Shown piece after piece: positions 1 through 6,781 of a DNA stretch of 9,871 nucleotides. The position numbers and the translations under genes were made by a program. The first letter of the stretch is position 1. The number at the start of each line of letters is the position of its first letter. Origin of the DNA: Pyrobaculum sp. (lineage in GTDB: Archaea; Thermoproteota; Thermoprotei; Thermoproteales; Thermoproteaceae); the NCBI GenBank assembly GCA_009903905.1, contig WYEI01000091.1, positions 1 through 9,871 of the forward strand, read 5' to 3'. The notes under the pieces were generated by a model. It was given only the letters and a program-made list of their open reading frames with translations, was not told where the DNA came from and searched no databases.

Positions 1-1
1 C

Positions 2-46
2 TTCGTGGTGTTCTTCGTGGAGACGGGCTTATTCAGGCCCACTTAA
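2..46 (+). CDS. possible C-terminal tail of an upstream gene (partial)
   Basis: One plus-strand frame is open from the window edge to a TAA at 44-46 and reads FVVFFVETGLFRPT. Its codons (GTG, TTC, GAG, ACG, GGC) fit the GC-ending usage of the real genes in this window. The other two plus frames are also open for a similar short distance, so the reading rests on codon use and a sensible hydrophobic strand only. No family can be named from 14 residues. The next gene begins 69 bases further on with its own TATA box, which is consistent with a gene ending here. Confidence 0.22.
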   Translation, partial: FVVFFVETGLFRPT

Positions 47-87
47 CGATGGTGGTTGTAGATGGCACTTGATCTAACCGTTGCCCA

Positions 88-93
88 TTTAAA
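88..93 (+). promoter_or_regulatory. TATA box (TTTAAA) for the 84-aa gene
   Basis: TTTAAA is centred about 24 bases before the ATG at 115. That is the spacing expected when transcription starts at or next to the start codon, as in many crenarchaeal leaderless transcripts. There is no Shine-Dalgarno sequence before the ATG, which agrees with leaderless expression. A clear BRE is not seen upstream. Confidence 0.5.
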
Positions 94-114
94 CAGCAAC
101 GGCGTCGCGCATCA

Positions 115-369
115 ATGCCTAAGCGTAAAGCGCCCGATAATCTCGTTGGGGAGACCATCAGTAGGATACTGGATCGCTGCGGTGTTGCAGGTCCGATGAG
201 GGCAACCTACCATAGCTTCGGCAAGAAGATATGGAGCATCGCGCAGAAGCATGGCGACCAATCATTGATTAACGACGCCATTGCCCACTACCAAACCCAC
301 TACGGCGCTAACCCAGAAATATTGAAGATTATTACAGAGTCCCTGTTGAAATTAAACTATACAACATAG
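115..369 (+). CDS. small hypothetical protein, 84 aa
   Basis: I do not recognise this protein. It has a basic N-terminus (MPKRK), no membrane segment and no cysteine pair. It appears mostly helical, with a central AQKHGDQSLINDAIAHYQTHYG stretch (about residues 43-64, charged and amphipathic) and a helical C-terminus ending in LKLNYTT. The ATG at 115 is preferred because a TTTAAA box lies about 24 bases upstream; the frame is open back to 73 but offers no better start. By hand count the first part of the gene is about 53% GC and the last 60 bases about 35%, clearly below the 65-68% of the large operon, so it belongs to a different compositional block. It may be a small cellular DNA-binding or regulatory protein or a virus/plasmid-derived gene; nothing in the sequence decides this. 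Confidence 0.55.
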   Translation: MPKRKAPDNLVGETISRILDRCGVAGPMRATYHSFGKKIWSIAQKHGDQSLINDAIAHYQTHYGANPEILKIITESLLKLNYTT

Positions 370-588
370 TTGTGGCACCCCATAGGTCCCAATCTCCGGC
401 GCCTAATCGGCGTGAGAACTTAGAAGCTAAGGCGAATGCACCTAGGCGTTAAGACCTCCTAGGGCTGGAGCTAGCCATAAACCAGAAGATCCAAAGCGGA
501 GGCCAAGAGGTCAAAAACCGGCGAAGAATACCGCAAGCTGCTCTGCATGAGGTTCGAGACGATAGCCCGGCTCTACAACCTAGAGGAC
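370..588. other. intergenic region with two small hairpins
   Basis: No gene with a start is supported here. Directly after the 84-aa gene lie two potential hairpins. One is CGCC/GGCG at 400-403 and 409-412, with flanking CTC 394-396 and GAG 414-416. The other is CTTAG/CTAAG at 419-423 and 427-431 with a 3-base loop. They could mark a transcript end or a processing site, but there is no oligo-T tract, so termination is weakly supported. CCTAGG occurs at 441-446 and again at 457-462. I see no tRNA, C/D-box RNA or CRISPR repeat. A coding-like fragment at 481-588 is listed separately. Confidence 0.4.
481..588 (+). pseudogene. coding-like fragment without a start codon
   Basis: In the frame that opens after a TAA at 478-480, the translation is protein-like. 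It runs through GEEYRKLLCMRFETIARLYN and then LEDS, with charged helical character and reasonable codons. It has no start near its beginning (the first ATG is at 547, within the fragment). Downstream it simply continues antisense across the zinc-ribbon gene, where its composition becomes shadow-like. This is what the C-terminal stub of a decayed gene would look like, but chance cannot be excluded over about 36 residues. No family is recognised. Confidence 0.2.
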
Positions 589-765
589 TCACCTCTGCCT
601 CTTGAAGCCCACCCTCAACACGAACTCCCTCCCCTTGCCCATGTAGTGGTTGAAGCGGCCTCCACAGCTCCTGCACACGTAGTGAACGACGTGGTACCCT
701 CTCTTCGGCATGTCCCACTCCTTCATCCTCTCCACGTTAGGAGAGCCGCAGTAGGGACACTTCAT
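589..765 (-). CDS. small zinc-ribbon protein, 58 aa
   Basis: Reading the minus strand from ATG at 765 to TGA at 589-591 gives a compact 58-residue protein with two CxxC knuckles. The first is C3-P-Y-C6 in MKCPYCGSPNVERMK and the second is C31-R-S-C34 in YVCRSCGGRFN. The spacing of about 24 residues between the pairs is classic for a treble-clef or zinc-ribbon fold that binds one zinc ion, as in TFIIB-, transposase- or RNA-polymerase-associated ribbons. The tail (GREFVLRVGFKRQR) is basic and suits nucleic-acid binding. The start is well fixed: an in-frame TGA lies two codons upstream of the ATG, and a TATA-like GATATAATT lies about 24 bases before it. The plus-strand readings over the same bases lack any motif and are shadows. 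It is transcribed divergently from the methyltransferase gene, so it might regulate that gene or be an unrelated neighbour; the function is unknown. Confidence 0.66.
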   Translation of the reverse strand: MKCPYCGSPNVERMKEWDMPKRGYHVVHYVCRSCGGRFNHYMGKGREFVLRVGFKRQR

Positions 766-772
766 ACATCAA

Positions 773-800
773 CGATATAACAGGAATTATATCAATATCG
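773..800. promoter_or_regulatory. divergent promoter region with nested inverted repeats
   Basis: The 70 bases between the zinc-ribbon gene (start 765, minus) and the methyltransferase gene (start 836, plus) contain nested palindromic arms. CGATAT at 773-778 pairs with ATATCG at 795-800, and inside it GATATA at 774-779 pairs with TATATC at 788-793. The AT-rich core includes the likely TATA box for the minus-strand gene (787-792). Such a symmetric element over a promoter is what a dimeric repressor operator looks like, and it could affect both genes. Part of the symmetry comes simply from TATA-like composition, so the operator role is an inference. Confidence 0.4.
787..792 (-). promoter_or_regulatory. 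TATA box for the zinc-ribbon gene
   Basis: On the minus strand the sequence GATATAATT is centred about 24 bases before the ATG at 765, the same spacing seen for the other leaderless promoters in this window. There is no ribosome binding site in between. Confidence 0.45.
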
Positions 801-814
801 GTCAGGGTAGCTAG

Positions 815-820
815 ATTTAA
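815..820 (+). promoter_or_regulatory. weak TATA-like element upstream of the methyltransferase gene
   Basis: ATTTAA lies about 18 bases before the GTG start at 836. That is somewhat closer than the 23-25 bases found for other promoters here. The alternative is the AATTATAT stretch at 786-792, which would give a leader of about 20 bases. No Shine-Dalgarno sequence precedes the GTG. Which element drives the gene cannot be settled by reading. Confidence 0.3.
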
Positions 821-835
821 CGTGCAGAATTATGC

Positions 836-3670
836 GTGGAGACTCTACTTGAGAGGGGAATACCCATCGACGCAGTCAACGAATACTCAGCGGTGGAGAA
901 GGGGCCCGGCCGGCCGCCGCATTGGGAGATGGTGTTTTGGTGGACGCGGAAGCCGCTGGCGGGGGCGAGGGCCGTGGTGGCGGCGTCCCTACTCCCCGCA
1001 GAGGCGTACCAGACGCCGGAGCAGTTCCTAAACGACCTCTTCCCCTGCAGGCACGACCGCAAGGCCGTCCACGCCTGCAACCCCTCGCCCCGCCTGGTGA
1101 AGATGATGCAGGGCAGGAAGGTGCTGGACCCCTTCGCCGGCTTCGGCTCCATACCGCTGGAAGCCGCCAGGCTAGGCGCCGAGGCCGTGGCCGTGGAGCT
1201 CCTCCCCGCGGCATACGTCTTCCTCAAGGCGGTGCTGGAGTTCCCCCGCCGAGTAAAGCCGCAGGACGTGGAGAAGTGGGGCAAGTGGGTGGTGGAGAGG
1301 CTGAGGGAAGAAACAAAGGAGCTCTACGACGCCGACATCTACATCGGCACCTGGGAGGTCAAGTGCCCAGTCTGCGGCCGCCACACGCCGCTGGTGGGCA
1401 ACTGGTGGCTCGCCAGGGTGAAGGGCAAGGAGGGCTACGAACGGCTGGCCTGGATGGAGTGGCGGGACGACCGCGTCGAGGTCCGGGACCTAAACGAGGA
1501 ATGCAGAAAAGAGGGGAGGGGCCCATGCGACGAGCTGAAGGCCGAGGTCTCGACGAGGGGCGAGGAGGGCGGCTCCGTGGAGTGGCGCGGCAGGAGGTAC
1601 GCCGTCCCCCTAAAAAATATGGACGCGAGGCGCGAGACGGCGCAGTGCCTATACTGCCGCGCCGAGATAGACCACCGCGTGGTGAACGGCAGGACAGTCA
1701 AGGGCAAGAAGAACGAGGGCGACTGGTACGTCAAGTGGGCATTGAGGCAGTGGAACGCCAACTACGAGCGGTACCTAAAAGGCGAGATAACTCTCGACGA
1801 CCTCAAAAACTCCCCCGCCCGCCCCACCCTACTGGCCAAAGTACGTATAGAAAACGGCGACCTAAAGTTCCAGCCAGCCACACCCCAAGACGTGGAGAAG
1901 CTGTGGAAAGCCGCCGAGGAGCTAAGGAAGATGTGGGGAGACCCGGATATACCTATAGAAACTGTAACTCCCTACGGCAATCGATATCTATTTCCAATAC
2001 TCTATGGCTTTGATAAATGGCTCAAATTATTCAACCCACGTCAGCTTCTCGTCCTTGTCAAGCTGGTGAAGCTCATCAGGGAGGCTGGCCGCCTCGCCGA
2101 GGAGGAGAAGCTCAAGGAAGGCGCCAGCGGAGAGGAGGCAAAGAAATACGCCGAGGCCGTAACGACGTACCTAGCAGTAGCACTTTCCAAGCATGTTGAC
2201 TGGAATTCTATGATGTCTGGGTGGCAATTATCATATCTCATAGCAGCACATACGCTTGCCATGAGGGGAATTGCCATGGTTTGGAATTGGGGGGAGTATT
2301 CGCCTCACTCTACCTACAGAGGAACTATATCTGCTATGCTGAAATCGGTGGTTGAGGCAGTCGAATATCTCAATTCTGAATTGACGGGATCCGCAGGAAA
2401 CGTCAAAGTATTCCTCGACGACGCTACTGAGCTTTCTAGACTTGAGGGGGAGAGGTTTGACGTTGTGGTTACTGATCCGCCGTATGCGGATGATGTGCCT
2501 TATGCGGAGCTGAGCGATTTCTACTACGTGTGGCTTAAGCGGGCTCTAAGCGGCGTGGAGGGCGGCGAGTTGCGGCCGCGTTTCCTGCCGGAGGCCTTTT
2601 TTGACGAGTTCGGCCTGGAGATACCTACGCAGTGGCAGAGGTTTGCGCCTAGGGAGGTGAGCGAGGACGAGGGTCGGTGGGAGCACTTCGGCATGAAAGT
2701 CACATTTGCCGACCTGTTGTCTGGGGCTTTCAGCAACGTGGTTCGGTTTTTGAAGGAGGATGGCCTCCTGGTGGTGTATTACGTGGCTAAGAAGCCGGAG
2801 TCCTGGGAGGCCCTTATAGACGCCTTGTGGCGGCGGGGCGGCATGACCCTCGCCGCGGCTTACCCCGTGGAGACCGAGGCGGAGGAGAGCGTGGTGGCTA
2901 GGGGGAAGGCGTCTGTGCTGGGGGGCTACGTGTCGGCGTGGAGGAGGCGGGCCGGCGAGAGGCCGCTTGAGCTAGACGCCGCGTGGGAGGCCGCCGTGGC
3001 GGAGGTGGCGAGGAGGGTGGAGGGTCGGATGAAGATGGTGAGGGGGAAGAACGGGGCGACGGCGTGGGTGTATTACTATATGGCGGCTTTGGAGTACCTC
3101 ACGTCTTATTTCCCCGTGCGGATGGGGGGCGTGGAGCTGGACTCGGGGGGTCTGCTCAGGGCGGCGGTGTCGCTTGCCTTCGAGGCGCTTATGAAGGCGG
3201 CGGGGGTCAAGCTGGGTGACCGGGCGGGGCATGCCTACCTCGCGCTTAGGATTCTGGAGAGCGAGCGGGGCTACATAGACAGCGACGTCCTCGCCCACGT
3301 GGAGCGCATGACCGGCCTGACCCACGTGGAGATGGCGAAGCTGGGCCTCATAAGGGAGGCTGAGACGGGGGGGCCGAGGGTTGCTAAGCGGAAGGTGTTC
3401 GAGGTCTTGGCGCCGCGGAGCGACGCCGTGGAAGAGGTGAGGAGAATCTACGCCACGCAGAGGGGCAAGTCGCCTGCGCTGGACTGCCTGCGGCAGATGC
3501 AGCTCAACCTGCTGGCCAAGGCCCCCGTCTCCTGCAGCCCCGAGGCTAGGCAGGAGGCTCTGGCCCTCGCCAGGGCGCTGGCGGAGCTGGCCAAGGCGGG
3601 CATCCTCGACGAGGACGACCCCGACGTGAAGCTGGCGAGGGCGGCGGCGGGGCTGGAGTGGTGGCGGTGA
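836..3670 (+). CDS. DUF1156-type zinc-ribbon adenine-specific DNA methyltransferase
   Basis: This 944-residue protein is predicted to transfer a methyl group from S-adenosylmethionine to adenine in DNA. The N-terminus shows the DUF1156 signature: LLERGIPIDAVNEYSAVEK, then WEMVFWWTRKPLAGARAVV at about 30-48. The SAM-binding motif I is DPFAGFGSIPLEAARLG (98-114) with the acidic E121 after it. A large insert holds a split zinc ribbon, CPVC (177-180) and CLYC (271-274). FNPRQLL (399-405) is typical of the family, and the catalytic motif IV is TDPPYADDVPYAELSDFYY (546-564). A helical region of about 240 residues follows. Motif I before motif IV fits an alpha- or gamma-type order. GTG 836 is the only start that keeps the conserved N-terminus; the frame is closed by a TAA at 818-820. 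Bases of about 1940-2460 are clearly poorer in GC than the rest of the gene. It is the first gene of a defence-like cluster and would protect host DNA, or mark it for the partner proteins. Confidence 0.94.
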   Translation: METLLERGIPIDAVNEYSAVEKGPGRPPHWEMVFWWTRKPLAGARAVVAASLLPAEAYQTPEQFLNDLFPCRHDRKAVHACNPSPRLVKMMQGRKVLDPFAGFGSIPLEAARLGAEAVAVELLPAAYVFLKAVLEFPRRVKPQDVEKWGKWVVERLREETKELYDADIYIGTWEVKCPVCGRHTPLVGNWWLARVKGKEGYERLAWMEWRDDRVEVRDLNEECRKEGRGPCDELKAEVSTRGEEGGSVEWRGRRYAVPLKNMDARRETAQCLYCRAEIDHRVVNGRTVKGKKNEGDWYVKWALRQWNANYERYLKGEITLDDLKNSPARPTLLAKVRIENGDLKFQPATPQDVEKLWKAAEELRKMWGDPDIPIETVTPYGNRYLFPILYGFDKWLKLFNPRQLLVLVKLVKLIREAGRLAEEEKLKEGASGEEAKKYAEAVTTYLAVALSKHVDWNSMMSGWQLSYLIAAHTLAMRGIAMVWNWGEYSPHSTYRGTISAMLKSVVEAVEYLNSELTGSAGNVKVFLDDATELSRLEGERFDVVVTDPPYADDVPYAELSDFYYVWLKRALSGVEGGELRPRFLPEAFFDEFGLEIPTQWQRFAPREVSEDEGRWEHFGMKVTFADLLSGAFSNVVRFLKEDGLLVVYYVAKKPESWEALIDALWRRGGMTLAAAYPVETEAEESVVARGKASVLGGYVSAWRRRAGERPLELDAAWEAAVAEVARRVEGRMKMVRGKNGATAWVYYYMAALEYLTSYFPVRMGGVELDSGGLLRAAVSLAFEALMKAAGVKLGDRAGHAYLALRILESERGYIDSDVLAHVERMTGLTHVEMAKLGLIREAETGGPRVAKRKVFEVLAPRSDAVEEVRRIYATQRGKSPALDCLRQMQLNLLAKAPVSCSPEARQEALALARALAELAKAGILDEDDPDVKLARAAAGLEWWR

Positions 3671-3672
3671 AC

Positions 3673-3687
3673 CGAAATTGTAATATA
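3673..3687 (+). promoter_or_regulatory. BRE plus TATA promoter for the DUF499 operon
   Basis: CGAAATT at 3673-3679 fits the archaeal BRE pattern cRnAAnt and is followed one base later by TAATATA (3681-3687). The TATA centre is 23 bases before the ATG at 3707, so the transcript would start at or beside the start codon. The element sits in the 36-base gap after the methyltransferase stop, in an AT-rich patch that stands out from the GC-rich genes around it. It implies that the three downstream genes can be transcribed independently of the methyltransferase gene. Confidence 0.62.
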
Positions 3688-3706
3688 GCGGGGGCTATGG
3701 CCCTAC

Positions 3707-6700
3707 ATGTCTTTTGTGGGGCTTCTCGCCGAGGGGAGGGTCAGCCCGGCGGTCGACGTCTACGAGGTCTATAGGGCTCTCTTCCTTAACGGGAAGCCGG
3801 CGCCTCAGCACGAGCTTTACTGCCGGCCGGAGTCCTTCCTGAGGGTGACCTACGCGACGCCGGGGTTTAGGCAGTACGCCGAGGATTTCCTGCGCCGCCT
3901 GGCGTCGGGGGAGCCGCAGATCTACCTCCTCCCGGCCCTCTTCGGGGCCGGCAAGTCGCACTTCCTCGCCTTCATCCTGCACATCGTCGCTCTGTATAGG
4001 ACGTGCAAGGGGAGCGGGGAGTGCGTGAAGAGGCATCTGGCGGAGTTCGGCATAGAGCTCGAGGCGCCCACGATCGAGCGGGTGCCCAACGTGGCGGTCT
4101 TCCGCCACGACCGGGAGCCTGAGGCTGTTGCGGCCCAGCTCTGGGGCTCCCGCACGAAGGACGGGCTGAGGGATGCGGTGAGGCGCAACGCGCCGCTTGT
4201 GATAATCTTCGACGAGGCTCAGTACTTCGACGAGAAGCCCGGCTTCGTGCCGTGGCTGCAGACACTCGCGGAGGTGGTTTCTGAAAGCCGGGGGGCCTAC
4301 CTCTTCGTCTCCTACGCCCTCTTCCCGGAGTCCCGCCCGGCGACCGAGGTATCGCCTTCTCTCTCAGTGGTGCAGAGGATGAACCACGTGAAGGTGGCCC
4401 TCGACACGGTGAGGAACATCGCCTTGGTCTTCAGGCGGTGGGCCGGCGTCCAGCCCGCCCGCATCGACCTGGCCCCGTTGAGGCAGGTGGTGCGGGATGA
4501 GGAGCTTGCGGAGTTCGAGAAGAGGCTTCAAGAGGCCTACCCCTTCAACCCGGTCTTCCTCGACGTGTTGCTTAGGCTGGCCGACGAGTCCGTGGCGGAG
4601 CGCACCAAGGTCCAGCTGACGAGGGAGCTTCTGCGCACGCTGTCCCGCGCCTATCTGAACGCGGCGTCGGGCGAGCTGGTGACCTTCGCACACCTCCCCG
4701 AGCCGAGGGACCTGCTCATCATCGGGGGGCCCTACGCCGAGTATTGGAGCCGCCTCTTGTCGCTCTATGAAGAAGACGCGAAGAAGGTGGGCGGGAAGGC
4801 CGCCGTCTCCGTCCTTAGGCAGGTTCTGCTCGTGACCTTCCTGGCCAGGCTCCTCCCCGTGGCGGTGCTCTACCCGACGGAGGACGACCTGGTGCTGGGG
4901 GCCTACAACGGGCGTGACGTGAGGCCTGTGGATGTGAGGGACGTGTTGGCTCGGGTGACCGACGTGGGTCTACACGTGGCGAGGCTGGGGGATAGGTACG
5001 TCTACTGGTTCGTCGGGGATGAGGCCTACGCGATTAGGGAGGCCATGAACAAGTTTTCCGACGAGGACGGCATGGAGGTGGTGGCGGATGAGGTGGCCAG
5101 CTTGCTGAGGGAGAGGGCCGGCGCCTTCTCGGCGGTCTACATCTCGGGTCCCGGCGAGAAGGCGTTGGGCAAGGTCAGAGTAGTGTCGGCGCGGGACGCT
5201 TGGCAGGGGGCGTTGGAGGAGGCGGACAGGTCCGCCCTCGCGGTGGACCTCCAGGAGTTCGGCGTGCCGAGGCGGCGCAACAATCTGTTTGTGGTTAGGC
5301 GGGACGACAGGGCGGAGCTCCCCCCAGACGCGAGGGAATTGCTCTCCAGGCTGGTCAACGTCTCCACAATCAGGGAGGGGGCGGTGGCCCTCGGCCAGGT
5401 GGTTAAGGCCACTGAGGAGGTTCTGCGCAACCTGCCCATGTATTTCCCGGACCTCCTCGCGGAGGAGGGGGATGAGCGGCTGAGGCGGGAGATGGAGCAG
5501 CTCCTCCGCTCTAGGGTCGAGCGTTGGAGGGAGAGGGCCAGGTCATCGCTGAGGAACGTGGCGTATACGTGGCTTCGGAGGGCGGCGGCCGGCTTCGTCG
5601 ACGTCGGGGCCAAGCGGCTGGATGAGTACCTCGCGGAGGTCGCCAGGCGGAGGACCGACCTTATCTCGCAGGTTGTGAAGTCCCTGTTTGAGGGGGACGT
5701 GGTGGAGTGGACTGGCTTCAAGAAGCTGGGCGACCTCTGGAGCTTATATCTCTTCAACGAGCGTCTGCCGGCGGCTCCCATATCCCTGGACGAGTTTGTG
5801 GAGGCCGTGCGGGACCACTGCGCCGGGTGCAGATGCCTCTTCGAGGTGGATGGATCGGTGAAGTGGCTTTCTAAGTCGGGTTGCGAGGTCCCGCCTCTGG
5901 ATAAGGACACGGGGGTGGCGCCGTTGATGTGGCGCGGCCAGCTCCAGGAGTGGGCCGTCGAGGCGTTCCTAGGGCAGCTGGCCCAGCTCTCCACGGGCTC
6001 CTCGCGGCTCTATATAGTGTACAGGAGGCCGAGCGGGGAGGAGGTCAAGAGGGCTGTGGACGAGCTCCTGGCTGCGCGGTCCGAGTGGCCGTTTCTCACG
6101 GAGGGGAGGGTCGTGGAGGAGGTGCTCCAGAGGGGCATTGAGGTGAGAGTTGACGGGGTGGCTGCGCCGGTGGTGGAGCGGACGCCGGGCTCCAGGCTTG
6201 TGGTGGAGGTGGTGGGTACCGACGACCTTTTGTCCGTCAAATACAGGCTTAACGTATGGGCTGAGGAGCGGGAGGAGGGGACGTCGGGGCGGCGCCACGT
6301 CTTTGAGGTCGAGGCCCCGGCGGAGCCGGGGGCGTACGCCCTCGAGGTGGAGGGCGTGTTTAGAGACGGGGCGCGGGATAGGAAGACCGTCACGGTTAAG
6401 GTGAAGGGGAAATGTAGGAAGGGCGTGACGAAGTTCGAGGTCGGCCCGGGCGACGTGTTGAGGTCCGTCTACGCCGCCTCTGCGCAAGACGCCGAGTCGT
6501 TGTTGAACTACTTCGCTGGGAGGGGGCTTGTCTTCGTTTTTGAGGTGGGGGTGAGGAAGGCGGATCCGGAGACGGAGCTCAGCCTGAACGCGAGGTTCAC
6601 GGTCTCCGGAGCCGAGGCTAGGAACAGGGCTCTTAGGCTTCTGCGCGCGGTGCAGGACGTGTCGCCTGCCGTAGACGCCGCATTTAGGTTCAAGCAGCCG

Positions 6701-6781
6701 GCGGCCGTGGATGAGGACATGGCGCAGAGGTTCAAGGGGAGGCCCCTCAGATACGAGGTGGAGGTGGAGGAGGAATGCTGA
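3707..6781 (+). CDS. DUF499-type P-loop ATPase of the defence cluster
   Basis: This 1024-residue protein is predicted to hydrolyse ATP and to work as a motor or switch with the neighbouring helicase. The N-terminal third holds the ATPase core, with Walker A in LLPALFGAGKSHFLAFI (74-90) and Walker B in PLVIIFDEAQYF (163-174, D169 and E170). The pattern 'PALFGAGKSH' matches the DUF499 family, where GGGKTH is the usual form, and the length of about 1000 residues is normal for it. BREX systems use a large ATPase (BrxC/PglY) described as related. The middle is helical and rich in charged residues. A cysteine cluster (C705, C708, C710, C726) may bind zinc or form disulfides. From about residue 813 the chain turns beta-rich (VRVDGV to KTVTVKVKG), like an Ig-type sandwich, followed by a last alpha/beta segment to the acidic end EVEVEEEC. 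ATG 3707 is supported by the promoter 23 bases upstream. The stop overlaps the next start by 7 bases. Confidence 0.93.
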   Translation: MSFVGLLAEGRVSPAVDVYEVYRALFLNGKPAPQHELYCRPESFLRVTYATPGFRQYAEDFLRRLASGEPQIYLLPALFGAGKSHFLAFILHIVALYRTCKGSGECVKRHLAEFGIELEAPTIERVPNVAVFRHDREPEAVAAQLWGSRTKDGLRDAVRRNAPLVIIFDEAQYFDEKPGFVPWLQTLAEVVSESRGAYLFVSYALFPESRPATEVSPSLSVVQRMNHVKVALDTVRNIALVFRRWAGVQPARIDLAPLRQVVRDEELAEFEKRLQEAYPFNPVFLDVLLRLADESVAERTKVQLTRELLRTLSRAYLNAASGELVTFAHLPEPRDLLIIGGPYAEYWSRLLSLYEEDAKKVGGKAAVSVLRQVLLVTFLARLLPVAVLYPTEDDLVLGAYNGRDVRPVDVRDVLARVTDVGLHVARLGDRYVYWFVGDEAYAIREAMNKFSDEDGMEVVADEVASLLRERAGAFSAVYISGPGEKALGKVRVVSARDAWQGALEEADRSALAVDLQEFGVPRRRNNLFVVRRDDRAELPPDARELLSRLVNVSTIREGAVALGQVVKATEEVLRNLPMYFPDLLAEEGDERLRREMEQLLRSRVERWRERARSSLRNVAYTWLRRAAAGFVDVGAKRLDEYLAEVARRRTDLISQVVKSLFEGDVVEWTGFKKLGDLWSLYLFNERLPAAPISLDEFVEAVRDHCAGCRCLFEVDGSVKWLSKSGCEVPPLDKDTGVAPLMWRGQLQEWAVEAFLGQLAQLSTGSSRLYIVYRRPSGEEVKRAVDELLAARSEWPFLTEGRVVEEVLQRGIEVRVDGVAAPVVERTPGSRLVVEVVGTDDLLSVKYRLNVWAEEREEGTSGRRHVFEVEAPAEPGAYALEVEGVFRDGARDRKTVTVKVKGKCRKGVTKFEVGPGDVLRSVYAASAQDAESLLNYFAGRGLVFVFEVGVRKADPETELSLNARFTVSGAEARNRALRLLRAVQDVSPAVDAAFRFKQPAAVDEDMAQRFKGRPLRYEVEVEEEC
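6763..6774 (+). promoter_or_regulatory. ribosome binding site for the 131-aa gene
   Basis: The purine run GGTGGAGGAGGA ends directly before the ATG at 6775, with GGAGG at 6766-6770 at a spacing of four bases. It lies inside the end of the DUF499 coding sequence, supports the chosen start, and suggests translational coupling. Confidence 0.6.

Noticed and set aside
550..590. tRNA-like TTCGA segment (GGTTCGAGAC)
   Set aside because: The flanking bases do not form a T-arm, and no acceptor or anticodon arm can be drawn around it.
449..718. 89-aa minus-strand reading frame overlapping the zinc-ribbon gene
   Set aside because: It lacks any motif and is in a different frame from the 58-aa protein that has paired CxxC knuckles and a promoter.
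922..2013. 363-aa plus-strand reading frame inside the methyltransferase gene
   Set aside because: Low-complexity R/G/P-rich translation without motifs. It is a GC-driven shadow of the real DUF1156 gene, which carries DPFAGFGS and DPPY.
5137..5994. 285-aa minus-strand reading frame opposite the DUF499 gene
   Set aside because: Serine/arginine/threonine-rich translation with no motif, typical of the antisense of a GC-rich gene.
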